From contig NZ_ABVL01000005.1 in assembly GCF_000173075.1 (NCBI RefSeq), forward strand, positions 186,001-250,000: a stretch of 64,000 nucleotides of DNA, written 5' to 3'. The stretch is from Chthoniobacter flavus Ellin428. Lineage in GTDB: Bacteria; Verrucomicrobiota; Verrucomicrobiia; Chthoniobacterales; Chthoniobacteraceae. Of this stretch, positions 55,696 to 63,874 are shown piece after piece. Position 1 is the first letter of the stretch. Every line of letters starts with the position of its first letter. The notes under the pieces are model-generated. The model did not search any database, was not told the DNA's origin, and saw only the letters and a program-made list of their open reading frames with translations. The position numbers and the translations under genes were made by a program.

Positions 55696-56088
55696 CTAGC
55701 GGCGGAACAATGCGCCGAGGACGAAACCTGCGGCGACGCCGGTGAGCACAGCCTTCAGCGGGTTCGCGCGGATATAAGCTTCGGTGTCTTCCTGGAAAGT
55801 GCGCACGCGCTCGGCGGTGTCTCCGTATTGCTGCTCGGCGCGTCCGCGGAATTCACGCGCCTTGGATTCGGCGGTGTCGCGAAACTCGCGGGCTTTCGCT
55901 TCGGCGGTTTCGCGCAATTCGCGGGCCTTGGCTTCCGCGGCGGCGCGGAGATCGTCCGCGGCATGTTTCAGGTGTTCCTTGGAGGAGTCGACGGCTTCCT
56001 TGAGATGGCTCTTCGCCGCCTGGGCCGCGTCTTTCGCATGGGACTTGGCGCTTTCGAGATTCGGGTTGCTGGACTTTTCGTCGGACAT
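55696..56088 (-). CDS. DUF883/ElaB-YqjD-like helical protein
   Basis: 130 residues from ATG 56088; an ATG at 56154 gives a 22-residue longer start and neither has a clear ribosome site. The chain is a long helix with 11-residue periodicity, seen as repeats EAKARELRETA, EAKAREFRDTA, ESKAREFRGRA. One C-terminal membrane helix (PLKAVLTGVAAGFVLGALFRR) resembles the GxxxGxxxG end of YqjD/ElaB, which tether ribosomes to the membrane in stationary phase of E. coli. It is the first gene of a three-gene minus-strand operon. Confidence 0.8.
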   Translation of the reverse strand: MSDEKSSNPNLESAKSHAKDAAQAAKSHLKEAVDSSKEHLKHAADDLRAAAEAKARELRETAEAKAREFRDTAESKAREFRGRAEQQYGDTAERVRTFQEDTEAYIRANPLKAVLTGVAAGFVLGALFRR

Positions 56089-56192
56089 AACGCGTGTGGG
56101 ATTGGTGGAGTTTTCTTCGGACGAAACAGACGGACGGGTGCGTCGCGGTTTCATCTTATTCGCAGGGAAAGGGTAGAGTGCGCGCCCGGGCG

Positions 56193-56411
56193 CTATTGTT
56201 CACGGAAAATAATGCGAGCTTTGCCTAAATCATAGGGCGAAAGCTCCACCTCGACTTTGTCGCCGGGGACGATGCGAATGAAGTGTTTGCGCATCTTGCC
56301 CGAAATGTGGGCGAGTACAAGCGCGCCGTTGGGAAGCTGCACCCGAAACATCGTTCCGGGAAGCACATCCGTGACGACGCCTTCGGTCTTGATCGCGTCT
56401 TCTTTGGCCAT
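56193..56411 (-). CDS. infA: Translation initiation factor IF-1
   Basis: 72 residues, the standard IF-1 length. The S1/OB fold is plain: [36 protein letters not shown] and [18 protein letters not shown]. It binds the A-site of the 30S subunit during initiation. It is transcribed apart from ribosomal protein operons, upstream of the DUF883-like gene on the same strand with a 104-base gap. Confidence 0.97.
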   Translation of the reverse strand: MAKEDAIKTEGVVTDVLPGTMFRVQLPNGALVLAHISGKMRKHFIRIVPGDKVEVELSPYDLGKARIIFREQ

Positions 56412-56475
56412 GCGGCACCTAGGATGCCGGGCCGCCGTCCGAATGCAATCCTACAGTGGAATTACCACAAGGGGA

Positions 56476-56548
56476 GCCACGAAAAGGCACAAAGGAGGAA
56501 CGCATCGCTACCGATTCCTTTTTTGTGTCTTTTGCGCCTTTTCGTGGC
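56476..56548. repeat. Long inverted repeat between infA and the acyl-CoA reductase gene
   Basis: GCCACGAAAAGGCACAAA at 56476-56493 pairs with 56531-56548 in 17 of 18 positions across a 37-base loop. It lies between the infA start and the stop of the LuxC-like gene. It may be a structured repeat or a terminator for the LuxC-like gene; no typical T-run follows. Confidence 0.5.
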
Positions 56549-56574
56549 CACCCCTCCACCCGACCATTGCGGCG

Positions 56575-57672
56575 TTAGCCGCCCGACTCGCAGTCGATCC
56601 AGCGGACCAGCGGGGCCAGGACGGGTTGGCCGTCGTGGTGCCACGTGATGGGAGGAAGGTCCATGCGGCCGACGGGGCAAATACGGGAAACTCCGACTTC
56701 AGCCAATACCCGGGCGTTTTCCAATGTCGGAGGCCAGATGCCGGCGCAACTCAGATGCGGGCGCACATCCGCCAGCGCCTCGGCGAAATCCTCCGGGAAG
56801 GGCTTCACGAAAACGAAGCGGTTCAGACGTGGGTGGGGAAAGCCAGGCAGGGCGTCGAAGGCGACTGTCCATGCGGTCGAGTCCATGCTTTGGAAAAGGG
56901 CCACCGGTTCGTCGTGCGCGAGACGGGAGGAGAGCTCAGTGCGCAGGTTGCGAATGGCATTGGCATCCGAGAGCGAGAGTGCGCCGCGCGGTTCGCGCTC
57001 GTGCACGCGCTCCATTTCCGCGGCCAGCTTGGCGGCGTAGGCGAGGGGATCATTTGCCACGAAGAAGACGTGTGGTGACAGGCAACCGTGCGAATCGAAG
57101 ATCGAGGCGTCGCGCGCTGCGTCAGCGGCGGAGGCGAAGTTCGGGTCGTCGAAGATCACGCCGAAACTGAGTTTGGGGTCGTGAGTGAGAAAGATCTGCC
57201 CGGGCCGAATGTACGGCCGGATCTTATCGGCGATGCTGTCGGTGCCGAAGACGATCACCGCGTCGGATTCCTCGATCCAATCCGAGGTGAGTTCGCGGTC
57301 GATCTCGATTCGCGCGGCAAGTGCGGCCGGCAGCCAGCTCTGGAATTGCGCAAGCTCCGGCAGGCCGGCATGAGGAACCTTGCAGAGGTTGTGAGCGCCG
57401 AGGAGCAGGCCGAGGATCAGGCTCCGAAGCGCTGCGGCGGGTGTATCGCCGCTGACGATATGGAGGATCTGCTTCGGCCCCACCGCCTTGGCGTAATGCG
57501 CACCGTAGGGGTGAAAGTCGTCGAGGGCTTCCGCGTTGCCGAGTTCCGCGTGAATGAGCGCGAGCAGGTCGTGATGGGTGATGCCGCCGAGCACAGGGAA
57601 ATGCGCCGCCGCCGCGGCAAGGTGCGCGGCGATCTCACGGGTCGTCATTCGCTGGTGAAGCGGGGCGTGCAT
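56575..57672 (-). CDS. LuxC-like acyl-CoA reductase
   Basis: 365 residues. LuxC family signs: HIVSGDTPAAALRSLILGLLLG, LCKVPHAGLPELAQFQSWL and FDSHGCLSPHVFFV with the probable catalytic Cys197. LuxC enzymes reduce fatty acyl groups (as CoA, ACP or LuxE-bound) to aldehydes with NADPH. No luxD, luxE or luciferase is near, so it is an orphan. In other bacteria such reductases work in wax ester, aryl polyene or hydrocarbon metabolism. A later ATG (codon 9, MTTREIAAHLA) is also a possible start. Confidence 0.87.
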   Translation of the reverse strand: MHAPLHQRMTTREIAAHLAAAAAHFPVLGGITHHDLLALIHAELGNAEALDDFHPYGAHYAKAVGPKQILHIVSGDTPAAALRSLILGLLLGAHNLCKVPHAGLPELAQFQSWLPAALAARIEIDRELTSDWIEESDAVIVFGTDSIADKIRPYIRPGQIFLTHDPKLSFGVIFDDPNFASAADAARDASIFDSHGCLSPHVFFVANDPLAYAAKLAAEMERVHEREPRGALSLSDANAIRNLRTELSSRLAHDEPVALFQSMDSTAWTVAFDALPGFPHPRLNRFVFVKPFPEDFAEALADVRPHLSCAGIWPPTLENARVLAEVGVSRICPVGRMDLPPITWHHDGQPVLAPLVRWIDCESGG

Positions 57673-57844
57673 TAATTAGCTCAGGGAAATATCGCTCCAC
57701 GAGAGGCCCGCCAATTACGAAATCGGCAGCATCATGGGGGGATGCAAGCTTAACACGGTCTGGATGGATGAATCCAGATTCCGGCGCGGGTTTTTGGAGG
57801 GGTGAGGTTGATCCAAAGACGGTGTTTGATTGTGGACTTGTAAT

Positions 57845-57872
57845 TGGACATATTTGTCCATTATAATGGACA
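57845..57872 (+). promoter_or_regulatory. Promoter with overlapping TGGACA/TGTCCA operator
   Basis: Three half-sites alternate: TGGACA (57845), TGTCCA (57855), TGGACA (57867). The second pair forms a perfect 18-base palindrome TGTCCATTATAATGGACA (57855-57872). A TATAAT -10 box lies in its middle (57862-57867), with TTGTAA 18 bases upstream as a -35 box (57838-57843). A protein bound here would block transcription. The XRE-cupin regulator encoded downstream is the natural candidate. Confidence 0.65.
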
Positions 57873-58399
57873 AAAGATCCGTGAAAATCATCCGCTGCCA
57901 ATCCGAGCGCCATGCCGAGCCGATCCTCGCCATCTTCAACGAGGCCATCGTCAATTCGACTGCGCTCTACGATTACAAACCGCGCACGAAGGAGATGATG
58001 GAGAGTTGGTTCGAAGCGAAGGTGCGTGGCAATTACCCGGTCATTGGGTTGGAAGAAGAGGGGGAATTGTTGGGCTTTGCCAGCTATGGTCCGTTTCGAG
58101 CATTCCCGGCTTACAAATACACGGTCGAGCATTCCATTTATGTGGACACTCGGTTTCGCCGCCGGGGCGTAGGACGCGTTTTGCTGGAGCAGGTAATCGA
58201 GGCGGCACGAGGCCAGGACTATCACGCGCTCGTCGGTGGTATCGACTCCACGAACCACGCGAGCATTGTCCTGCATGAGAAGCTGGGTTTTGCCCATTGC
58301 GGCACGATCCGGCAGGCGGGTTTCAAGTTTGGCCGCTGGCTGGATCTGGCGTTCTACCAATTGATGCTGAGCACCCCTTTGCACCCGATTGACGGATGA
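57866..58399 (+). CDS. GNAT N-acetyltransferase (phosphinothricin acetyltransferase-like)
   Basis: 177 residues from ATG 57866, or 172 from GTG 57881. The ATG overlaps the TATAAT -10 box, so if that promoter is used the GTG is the real start; family proteins usually begin at that point (KIIRCQSERHAEPILAIFNEA). GNAT motif A is STRFRRRGVGRVLLEQVIEAA in the corresponding loop, and LHEKLGFAHCGTIRQAGFKFG is the PAT-type end. It acetylates an amine such as a glutamine-synthetase inhibitor or methionine analogue. The XRE-cupin gene overlaps by ATGA. Confidence 0.87.
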   Translation: MDKRSVKIIRCQSERHAEPILAIFNEAIVNSTALYDYKPRTKEMMESWFEAKVRGNYPVIGLEEEGELLGFASYGPFRAFPAYKYTVEHSIYVDTRFRRRGVGRVLLEQVIEAARGQDYHALVGGIDSTNHASIVLHEKLGFAHCGTIRQAGFKFGRWLDLAFYQLMLSTPLHPIDG

Positions 58400-59019
58400 A
58401 GCCGAAGCCCGCCACTGCGGCTGCGGATTCTGCGTCCGACTTGAATCAGCGTATCGCCGGTCGGGTGCGTGAGTTACGCGCCGCACAGGGATTGTCGCTG
58501 GATACCCTGGCGAACCGAAGCGGGGTCAGTCGTTCGATGATCTCGCTCATCGAGCGCGGTGAAAGCAGCCCCACCGCGGTGGTGTTGGAAAAACTCGCCT
58601 CGGGCCTCGGGGCGACGCTGCCGTCGTTATTCGATGGACTGAGCGCCAAAGCATCCGGGCCTACCAGTCCAGTCTCGCGACGCGAGGATCAACCGGAGTG
58701 GAGGGATCCTGCGTCGGGCTACATTCGGCGCAACATCTCTCCGGTCGGCCTGTCGCAGCCGATGCAGATTGTCGAAGTGCATTTTCCCGCCGGCGCCAGC
58801 GTGGCTTTCGATAACCATTTGCATGGAGGACGCGTGCACCAGCAGATCTGGCTGCTGGAGGGTGCGATCGAAATCTCTCTCGGCAAGGAGCGGCATCGCC
58901 TCCGCGCCGGCGACTGTCTCGCCATGCAACTCGATCGCCCGATCACCTTCCACAATCCCACACGAAAACCGGCGCGTTATGCGGTGGTGATCGCTTCCGA
59001 AACTCCATCCAGGCGATGA
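58396..59019 (+). CDS. XRE-family transcriptional regulator with cupin sensor domain
   Basis: 207 residues. N-terminal helix-turn-helix: LRAAQGLSLDTLANRSGVSRSMISLIERGESSPTAVVLEKL, split here as residues 24-64. C-terminal cupin (about 120-195) with DNHLHGGRVHQQIWLLEGAIEISL and LRAGDCLAMQLDRPITFHN, whose His residues could bind a metal. Such regulators often repress the operon they belong to and respond to a small ligand in the cupin. It lies between two acetyltransferase genes with ATGA overlaps at both ends. Confidence 0.92.
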   Translation: MKPKPATAAADSASDLNQRIAGRVRELRAAQGLSLDTLANRSGVSRSMISLIERGESSPTAVVLEKLASGLGATLPSLFDGLSAKASGPTSPVSRREDQPEWRDPASGYIRRNISPVGLSQPMQIVEVHFPAGASVAFDNHLHGGRVHQQIWLLEGAIEISLGKERHRLRAGDCLAMQLDRPITFHNPTRKPARYAVVIASETPSRR

Positions 59020-59561
59020 GCGCTCCATCCTGGTCCCTGCGTCGAGTGCAGATCGTGGATGAGGCCATCCTCAGGGGACTGGTAGATGTGTTGATCGACT
59101 GCGTCGAAGGCGGTGCGTCGGTCAGCTTCATGCACCCGCTCTCGCGCGGGCGTGCGACGGCGTTTTGGCGAGGTGTGGCCCAAGGTGTCGCCGCGGGAGA
59201 GCGCGCACTGGTCATTGCTGAGGATGCAGAAGGTTTGTGCGGCGTCGTGCAGTTGGCGTTCGATGTGCCGGAAAATCAACCACACCGCGCCGATCTCTCG
59301 AAGATGCTCGTGCATCGACGAGCACGCCGCCAGGGCTTGGGCGCGGCGTTAATGCGCGCTGCCGAATCCGCCGCTCGCGAATGTGGCAAGACCCTGCTCG
59401 TGCTCGATGCCGTGACCGGTGGCGATGCCGCGCGTCTTTATGAACGCCTCGGCTGGGTGCGCGTCGGCGATATTCCCGGCTATGCCTTGATGCCGCGCGG
59501 CGGTCTTTGCAGCACCACCGTGTACTATCGTAACCTCGACGCCCAGACCCAGTCCCGATGA
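59016..59561 (+). CDS. GNAT N-acetyltransferase
   Basis: 181 residues. Motif A: LSKMLVHRRARRQGLGAALMRAAE with the R-x-x-G-x-G/A acetyl-CoA loop near residues 104-110; motif B: GDAARLYERLGWVRVGDIPGYAL. It belongs to the general small-molecule or antibiotic acetyltransferase group. It differs from the first GNAT of this operon, so the pair is not a recent duplication. Overlaps with the regulator and the last gene suggest co-regulation. Confidence 0.9.
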   Translation: MSAPSWSLRRVQIVDEAILRGLVDVLIDCVEGGASVSFMHPLSRGRATAFWRGVAQGVAAGERALVIAEDAEGLCGVVQLAFDVPENQPHRADLSKMLVHRRARRQGLGAALMRAAESAARECGKTLLVLDAVTGGDAARLYERLGWVRVGDIPGYALMPRGGLCSTTVYYRNLDAQTQSR

Positions 59562-60058
59562 ACACCGATTCCGCCGTTTCCAAAACCGAGGTCATTGGAC
59601 TGAGCGACGAGGAATTTCTCCGCCAATTCGAGAACTGCACGCTGCCTTATGTGCATTGGACGCATCGTGCGCATCTGCGGGTGGCATACTGCTATGTCAC
59701 AAGGTATGGACTGACCGAGGCCATCTCCAAAGTGACGGCTGGCATTCGGGCTTACAATCGTTCGCAAAATATCGTGGACACGCCGACCAGCGGCTATCAC
59801 GAGACCATGACGGTGGCGTGGTTGCAAATCGTAGCCGCGATGCTTGGTGAGTACGGCGCCACGGGTGCGGTGATTCCAGGCAGCCCGCCTCTTTTGGCCG
59901 CAGGCGCTCCACCGTCCCAGGAATTTCTCGCCGCCCAAACCCAGCTCACGGAAAAGAAGCTCCTCCGTCTCTTCTATTCCCGCGAACGCTTTTCCTCTCC
60001 CGAGGCAAAGTACCATTTCGTTCCGCCTGATCTCGCACCGCTGCCGCGAAGTAAATAG
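59558..60058 (+). CDS. Small His-rich protein of unknown function
   Basis: 166 residues, predicted mostly helical, no signal peptide. The notable motif is PYVHWTHRAHLRVAYCYV (residues about 30-47) with three His, and TSGYHETMTVAWLQIV (about 78-93) with another His-Glu. Such a layout could make a metal site as in DinB-like bundles, but no family was recognised. It is the last gene of the GNAT/XRE-cupin operon, starting in an ATGA overlap. Confidence 0.72.
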   Translation: MNTDSAVSKTEVIGLSDEEFLRQFENCTLPYVHWTHRAHLRVAYCYVTRYGLTEAISKVTAGIRAYNRSQNIVDTPTSGYHETMTVAWLQIVAAMLGEYGATGAVIPGSPPLLAAGAPPSQEFLAAQTQLTEKKLLRLFYSRERFSSPEAKYHFVPPDLAPLPRSK

Positions 60059-60150
60059 CGCCGCGTTCGCTAATGGCGGCGAATGTTTGGTTAGGAAAAT
60101 TTAATCTTTCATTCATCCATTAAGAATGAACGGCCCGTAGAACTGCGTGG

Positions 60151-61257
60151 GTGAACCTCCTACCCGCACGCAGCCTCCGCGCGACTGTGCGTCTTTGGGG
60201 TGGAGGCTTCTTCGAGCGAATCGGCCGCCAGCCGAGGCGTTGGCTAATCACCGAAGGTCTCGTCTTGATGGTGATGGTGGCTGGGGTCGATCTGGTGATC
60301 CCGTGGCCCTTCAGCATGTTCGGGTTCTACTACGGGATCGTGTTTTTCGTCGCGCTGTACATCCCGTCGCGCCAGACCATGGCCTTCGCTTCCGTGGCGA
60401 TTGTGTTGACGATGGTTGGGGAGTTGGACGGCATTTCCGTGCGAGGATTGGACGGCTTCGCCTGGACGGCCATGAACCGGCTCTGCGGCATGTTCTTCGC
60501 CGCGGGTTGCGGGATTTCCTTGCGCAAACTCCGGGAAGAAATGCGGCACCGCCTGGAGACGCTCGAGCATGCCAATGAATTGGAACGGGATTTGGTGAGG
60601 GCCGGTGAACGGGAACAAATGCGTCTGGGGCAGGACTTGCACGATGGTGTTTGCCAAACATTGGCCGCGCTGAATTGCGCCGCCGAATGTTTGCGGTTGG
60701 ATCTGGAGGCCGACGTTTCTCCGCGGGTGAAGATCGCGACGGAGATTCAAAAAAGTCTTTCCGAAGCGACTGTGGAAGTGCGCAACCTGGCCCGCGGAAT
60801 TTATCCGATCTGGAAGGAAGGCGAGACACTGGTCAGCGCGGTACGCAGCCTGATCGTGAGGCTGAATACGCTGTGCCGGGGCAGGATTGAATTCCGGAAT
60901 TGTGGGGACGTTTTGCCGCTGGAACCGGAAAACGCGATCCATCTCTACCGGGTCACGCAGGAGGCATTGCAAAACGCCATGCGGCACGCCAATGCGTCCC
61001 GGATATTTGTCGAGATCGTGGTCGACGACGAGCGCTTGACGCTCACGGTGGGAGACGATGGCTGCGGCTCGGCGATGCAGACGCGCCCGGACGGGATCGG
61101 TTGGCGCACCATGAAATATCGGGCGAAACTGATCGGCGCGGAGATCTCGATTGCCTCTCCGCAGGCAGGCGGCACGCTCGTCCGCTGCTCGCTCCCCTTG
61201 AGTGTGCTGGCCGGAAGTAACAACCACGTGCAGGAACCATTGGTCGTTCAGCACTGA
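60151..61257 (+). CDS. Membrane sensor histidine kinase (DesK/NarX type)
   Basis: 368 residues from GTG 60151. Four membrane helices (about 30-125) have almost no periplasmic loop, so the sensor is likely within the membrane. A coiled linker and HisKA_3 domain follow with REQMRLGQDLHDGVCQTLAAL (phospho-His in the D-L-H-D motif). The HATPase has VTQEALQNAMRHANASRI and VGDDGCGSAMQTRPDGIGW. It lies 73 bases before a LuxR-type response regulator gene, its probable partner. Confidence 0.92.
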   Translation: MNLLPARSLRATVRLWGGGFFERIGRQPRRWLITEGLVLMVMVAGVDLVIPWPFSMFGFYYGIVFFVALYIPSRQTMAFASVAIVLTMVGELDGISVRGLDGFAWTAMNRLCGMFFAAGCGISLRKLREEMRHRLETLEHANELERDLVRAGEREQMRLGQDLHDGVCQTLAALNCAAECLRLDLEADVSPRVKIATEIQKSLSEATVEVRNLARGIYPIWKEGETLVSAVRSLIVRLNTLCRGRIEFRNCGDVLPLEPENAIHLYRVTQEALQNAMRHANASRIFVEIVVDDERLTLTVGDDGCGSAMQTRPDGIGWRTMKYRAKLIGAEISIASPQAGGTLVRCSLPLSVLAGSNNHVQEPLVVQH

Positions 61258-61330
61258 GCTACGGCGGAGACGGTTGGTAATTGTGTCGTCCCCGGCTTGA
61301 ACGTCGTGGCGAGTCCAGTAATCCTCCGGC

Positions 61331-61966
61331 ATGCAGAAGACCGTTGTCATCGTCGAAGACGATCGCGCTTTGCGGGAGGAACTCATCCGCATTCTAAACA
61401 CGGCGCCGGATATCGTTTGCCTGGGAGCCGTCGGTTCCGCCGAGGATGCGCTGCAGGTGATTCCCCGTCGTCCGCCTGACACGGTCCTCATGGACATCAA
61501 GCTCCCGAAGATGTCCGGCATCGAGTGCACCGCGGAACTCAAAAAAATCCTGCCGCATCTGCAGATCATCATGCTGACGGTCTATGAAGAGAGCACGCAG
61601 ATCTTTCGCGCCCTGCGAGCGGGCGCCAGCGGCTACCTATTGAAATCGAGCCCGCCGCAACGGCTCTTCGCTGCCATCCGCGATGTCCAAGAAGGCGGCG
61701 CTCCGCTCTCCAGTCACATTGCGCGACAGGTGGTGCAGCACTTTCACGAGGAAGGCCGCCTCGCGCGCGAATCGCATCATCTCTCACCGCGCGAAGCGGA
61801 GGTGCTCGAATTGCTCGCCGCGGGCTACATTTACAAGGAGATCGCCGACCGTTTGCAAATCGGCCTCGAGACCGTGCGCACCCACGTGAAAAATATTTGC
61901 GCGAAAATGCACGTGCGCAGTCGCGTGGAAGCGGTCGCCCGGCATCGTTCACAGACGCATTTGTAA
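61331..61966 (+). CDS. Response regulator, NarL/LuxR type
   Basis: 211 residues. Receiver domain with VVIVEDDRALREEL, phosphorylated Asp55 in VLMDIKLPKMSG, and the conserved Lys in GYLLKSSPPQ. The LuxR-type helix-turn-helix is HLSPREAEVLELLAAGYIYKEIADRLQI with VRTHVKNICAKMHV. It would be phosphorylated by the kinase encoded upstream and perhaps by the convergent kinase downstream. Target genes are unknown. The stop lies 11 bases from the end of the convergent gene. Confidence 0.95.
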   Translation: MQKTVVIVEDDRALREELIRILNTAPDIVCLGAVGSAEDALQVIPRRPPDTVLMDIKLPKMSGIECTAELKKILPHLQIIMLTVYEESTQIFRALRAGASGYLLKSSPPQRLFAAIRDVQEGGAPLSSHIARQVVQHFHEEGRLARESHHLSPREAEVLELLAAGYIYKEIADRLQIGLETVRTHVKNICAKMHVRSRVEAVARHRSQTHL

Positions 61967-61977
61967 GCGGCCTGCTT

Positions 61978-63726
61978 TCACGCCAGCGGCACGGAGAAGC
62001 GCACTTCCGTGCCCTGGCTCGCGGAGCTTTCCACTGTCATCGTCCCGTGAATCGTCTCGATGCGCTGGCGCATGTTGCGCAGGCCATTGCCATCGCCTTC
62101 GGTGTGAGGGTCGAAGCTTTGCCCATCATTGCGAACGGAGATGATCAGTTGCTCATTTTCGATGCCGATGTGCGTGGTGATCTCGCTCGCCTTGCCATGC
62201 CGGATCGCGTTGTGCATCGCCTCGGAAAACGCCATGCTCACGTGGTGCCGGAGTTGACTGGCCACGGGGCGCTCGTGGGATAGCTTCGCCACTTCCAGAC
62301 GGCAGCGCACGTGGGCGGCGTCGCACTGCTTGGTGGCCAATTGGCACAGGTGATTGGTCAGCGCTTCCAGGTGATCGTTTTCCGGATTCACTGCCCACAC
62401 CGTCTGGTATAACGCGAAGATCAGCTCCCGGCTGAGGCCGGAGATTTGCGCGAAGCTGCCCCGCGCCCCTTCCGGCGAGGCGGCGTGTTCTTCCGCCATG
62501 GCACTCAGGAGCGAGATATGGGTGGCCCTCGCTCCGAGGTCGTCGTGCAGGTCGCGCGAAATCCGGAGCCTTTCATTTTGCAACGTCCGCTCCTGCTCCA
62601 ATTGGCGGGAGTGCTCGCGAATCTTTCGTCGTCCCGCCGCGCGATTCAGCATCACCACCCCGAGGCCGGCGAAACCCGCGCCCGCGACCCAGAACCACGG
62701 ACGTTGCCAAACCGGCGCGGTTACGATGAGGGTGAGCGTGGTTTCCGTTCCCACAGGCTTGCCGAGCGGATCGACCCGCGTAGCGACAAAGCGATAGCGG
62801 CCCGGCCCGGGCACCGGATACGGGATTTCCACCCGATCCGCCAGACCGATGCTGAAGGCCTCATTCCACTCCACGAGCAAACGGTCGCCGTGCTGGACCT
62901 TCGGTGCCGCGTCGCGACTCGTGTGCCATTCCGCGTGGGCGAAGGGGTCATCGTCAATCACCGCCAACCCTTCCGAGGCCGGCTTCGCTCCGAAGTGAAC
63001 GACTTGGGCCATGCTTCGGTGCAGGCCATCGCGCACCCAACCCGCTGGCGGTGCGTCGGGCTCATCGTGTGAAAAGACGGGTCTCACCAGCAGTTCCGGC
63101 TTGTCGCCCTTCGCGGGCAGTCGGGAGATGGAGAGACCTTCGATCGTTAGGCAACCCATGGTCGCAGGTGGTCCGGCGGATGAGATCGTCACCCAAAATG
63201 ACGAAGCTCCTGATGGCACTGGTACGATCTCCCGGCGGTGGATCAGCGTTGCTTCGCAGTGGATCGGTGTTTGTGGAGGATCCTCGTCCGAGGGTTCCAC
63301 AGTGAGATTCCAGCCGGGGCTTTCGCCGGTGGCTTTGAAGGTGACGAGTTGCAATTGATCCAGCGTCGGATCGAGAAAGCGCAGCGCCAGGAACATCTCC
63401 CCCGGCCCTTCGTGCGAGCGATCGTCTACGCCCTCGAGGCGATAGCGAACACGGCTGGCCTCGTGGGTGTCGGGCGAGCGGCCGATGGCGAATAGCATCC
63501 GCCGAGCCGACGAAGCGATCTCCATTGGTCTCTGCGTGTCGATCGGGACCGGCCGGCCATCCACCAGCATCGCGATCGCCACCGGTATCCCCGAACCTTC
63601 ATTGGCCGGAGAGACTTGAGCGTGAAGCGCCCATCCAGCGCACCAGGCGAGACACGCCAGCAGGATCCGACTGACGGGCGATGACCGGAAAAAAGATCGT
63701 CTACGCTCGGGGGAGAGCATGTTCAA
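61978..63726 (-). CDS. Sensor histidine kinase with periplasmic sensor and Y_Y_Y-like domain
   Basis: 582 residues. N-terminal signal or anchor (ILLACLAWCAGWALHA), then about 330 periplasmic residues. Just before the membrane lies a Y_Y_Y-like strand set (EIPYPVPGPGRYRFVATRVDP). One helix follows (WFWVAGAGFAGLGVVML), then HisKA_3 with RLRISRDLHDDLGARATHISLL and an HATPase domain ending DGNGLRNMRQRIETIHG. In Verrucomicrobiota and Bacteroidota such kinases are common. It converges on the LuxR-type regulator gene. Confidence 0.92.
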   Translation of the reverse strand: MNMLSPERRRSFFRSSPVSRILLACLAWCAGWALHAQVSPANEGSGIPVAIAMLVDGRPVPIDTQRPMEIASSARRMLFAIGRSPDTHEASRVRYRLEGVDDRSHEGPGEMFLALRFLDPTLDQLQLVTFKATGESPGWNLTVEPSDEDPPQTPIHCEATLIHRREIVPVPSGASSFWVTISSAGPPATMGCLTIEGLSISRLPAKGDKPELLVRPVFSHDEPDAPPAGWVRDGLHRSMAQVVHFGAKPASEGLAVIDDDPFAHAEWHTSRDAAPKVQHGDRLLVEWNEAFSIGLADRVEIPYPVPGPGRYRFVATRVDPLGKPVGTETTLTLIVTAPVWQRPWFWVAGAGFAGLGVVMLNRAAGRRKIREHSRQLEQERTLQNERLRISRDLHDDLGARATHISLLSAMAEEHAASPEGARGSFAQISGLSRELIFALYQTVWAVNPENDHLEALTNHLCQLATKQCDAAHVRCRLEVAKLSHERPVASQLRHHVSMAFSEAMHNAIRHGKASEITTHIGIENEQLIISVRNDGQSFDPHTEGDGNGLRNMRQRIETIHGTMTVESSASQGTEVRFSVPLA

Positions 63727-63874
63727 AGGGGGACTCTCCTATAACCCCAATCCGGCGCCGGTGAAATCTTCTTTGCGCCCTCTCTCCGGTAATAGGAGGG
63801 ATCAGAGTCCCATTATTCCTATTTTTCCTATTCTTCTTATATCTCAGCGGCAAGCTGCTGCTGCTTCGCTCGAC

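Noticed and set aside
63727-63874. Direct and inverted CCTATT-like short repeats upstream of the sensor kinase
   Set aside because: Matches are short and imperfect; AT- and pyrimidine-rich spacer DNA is enough to explain them.
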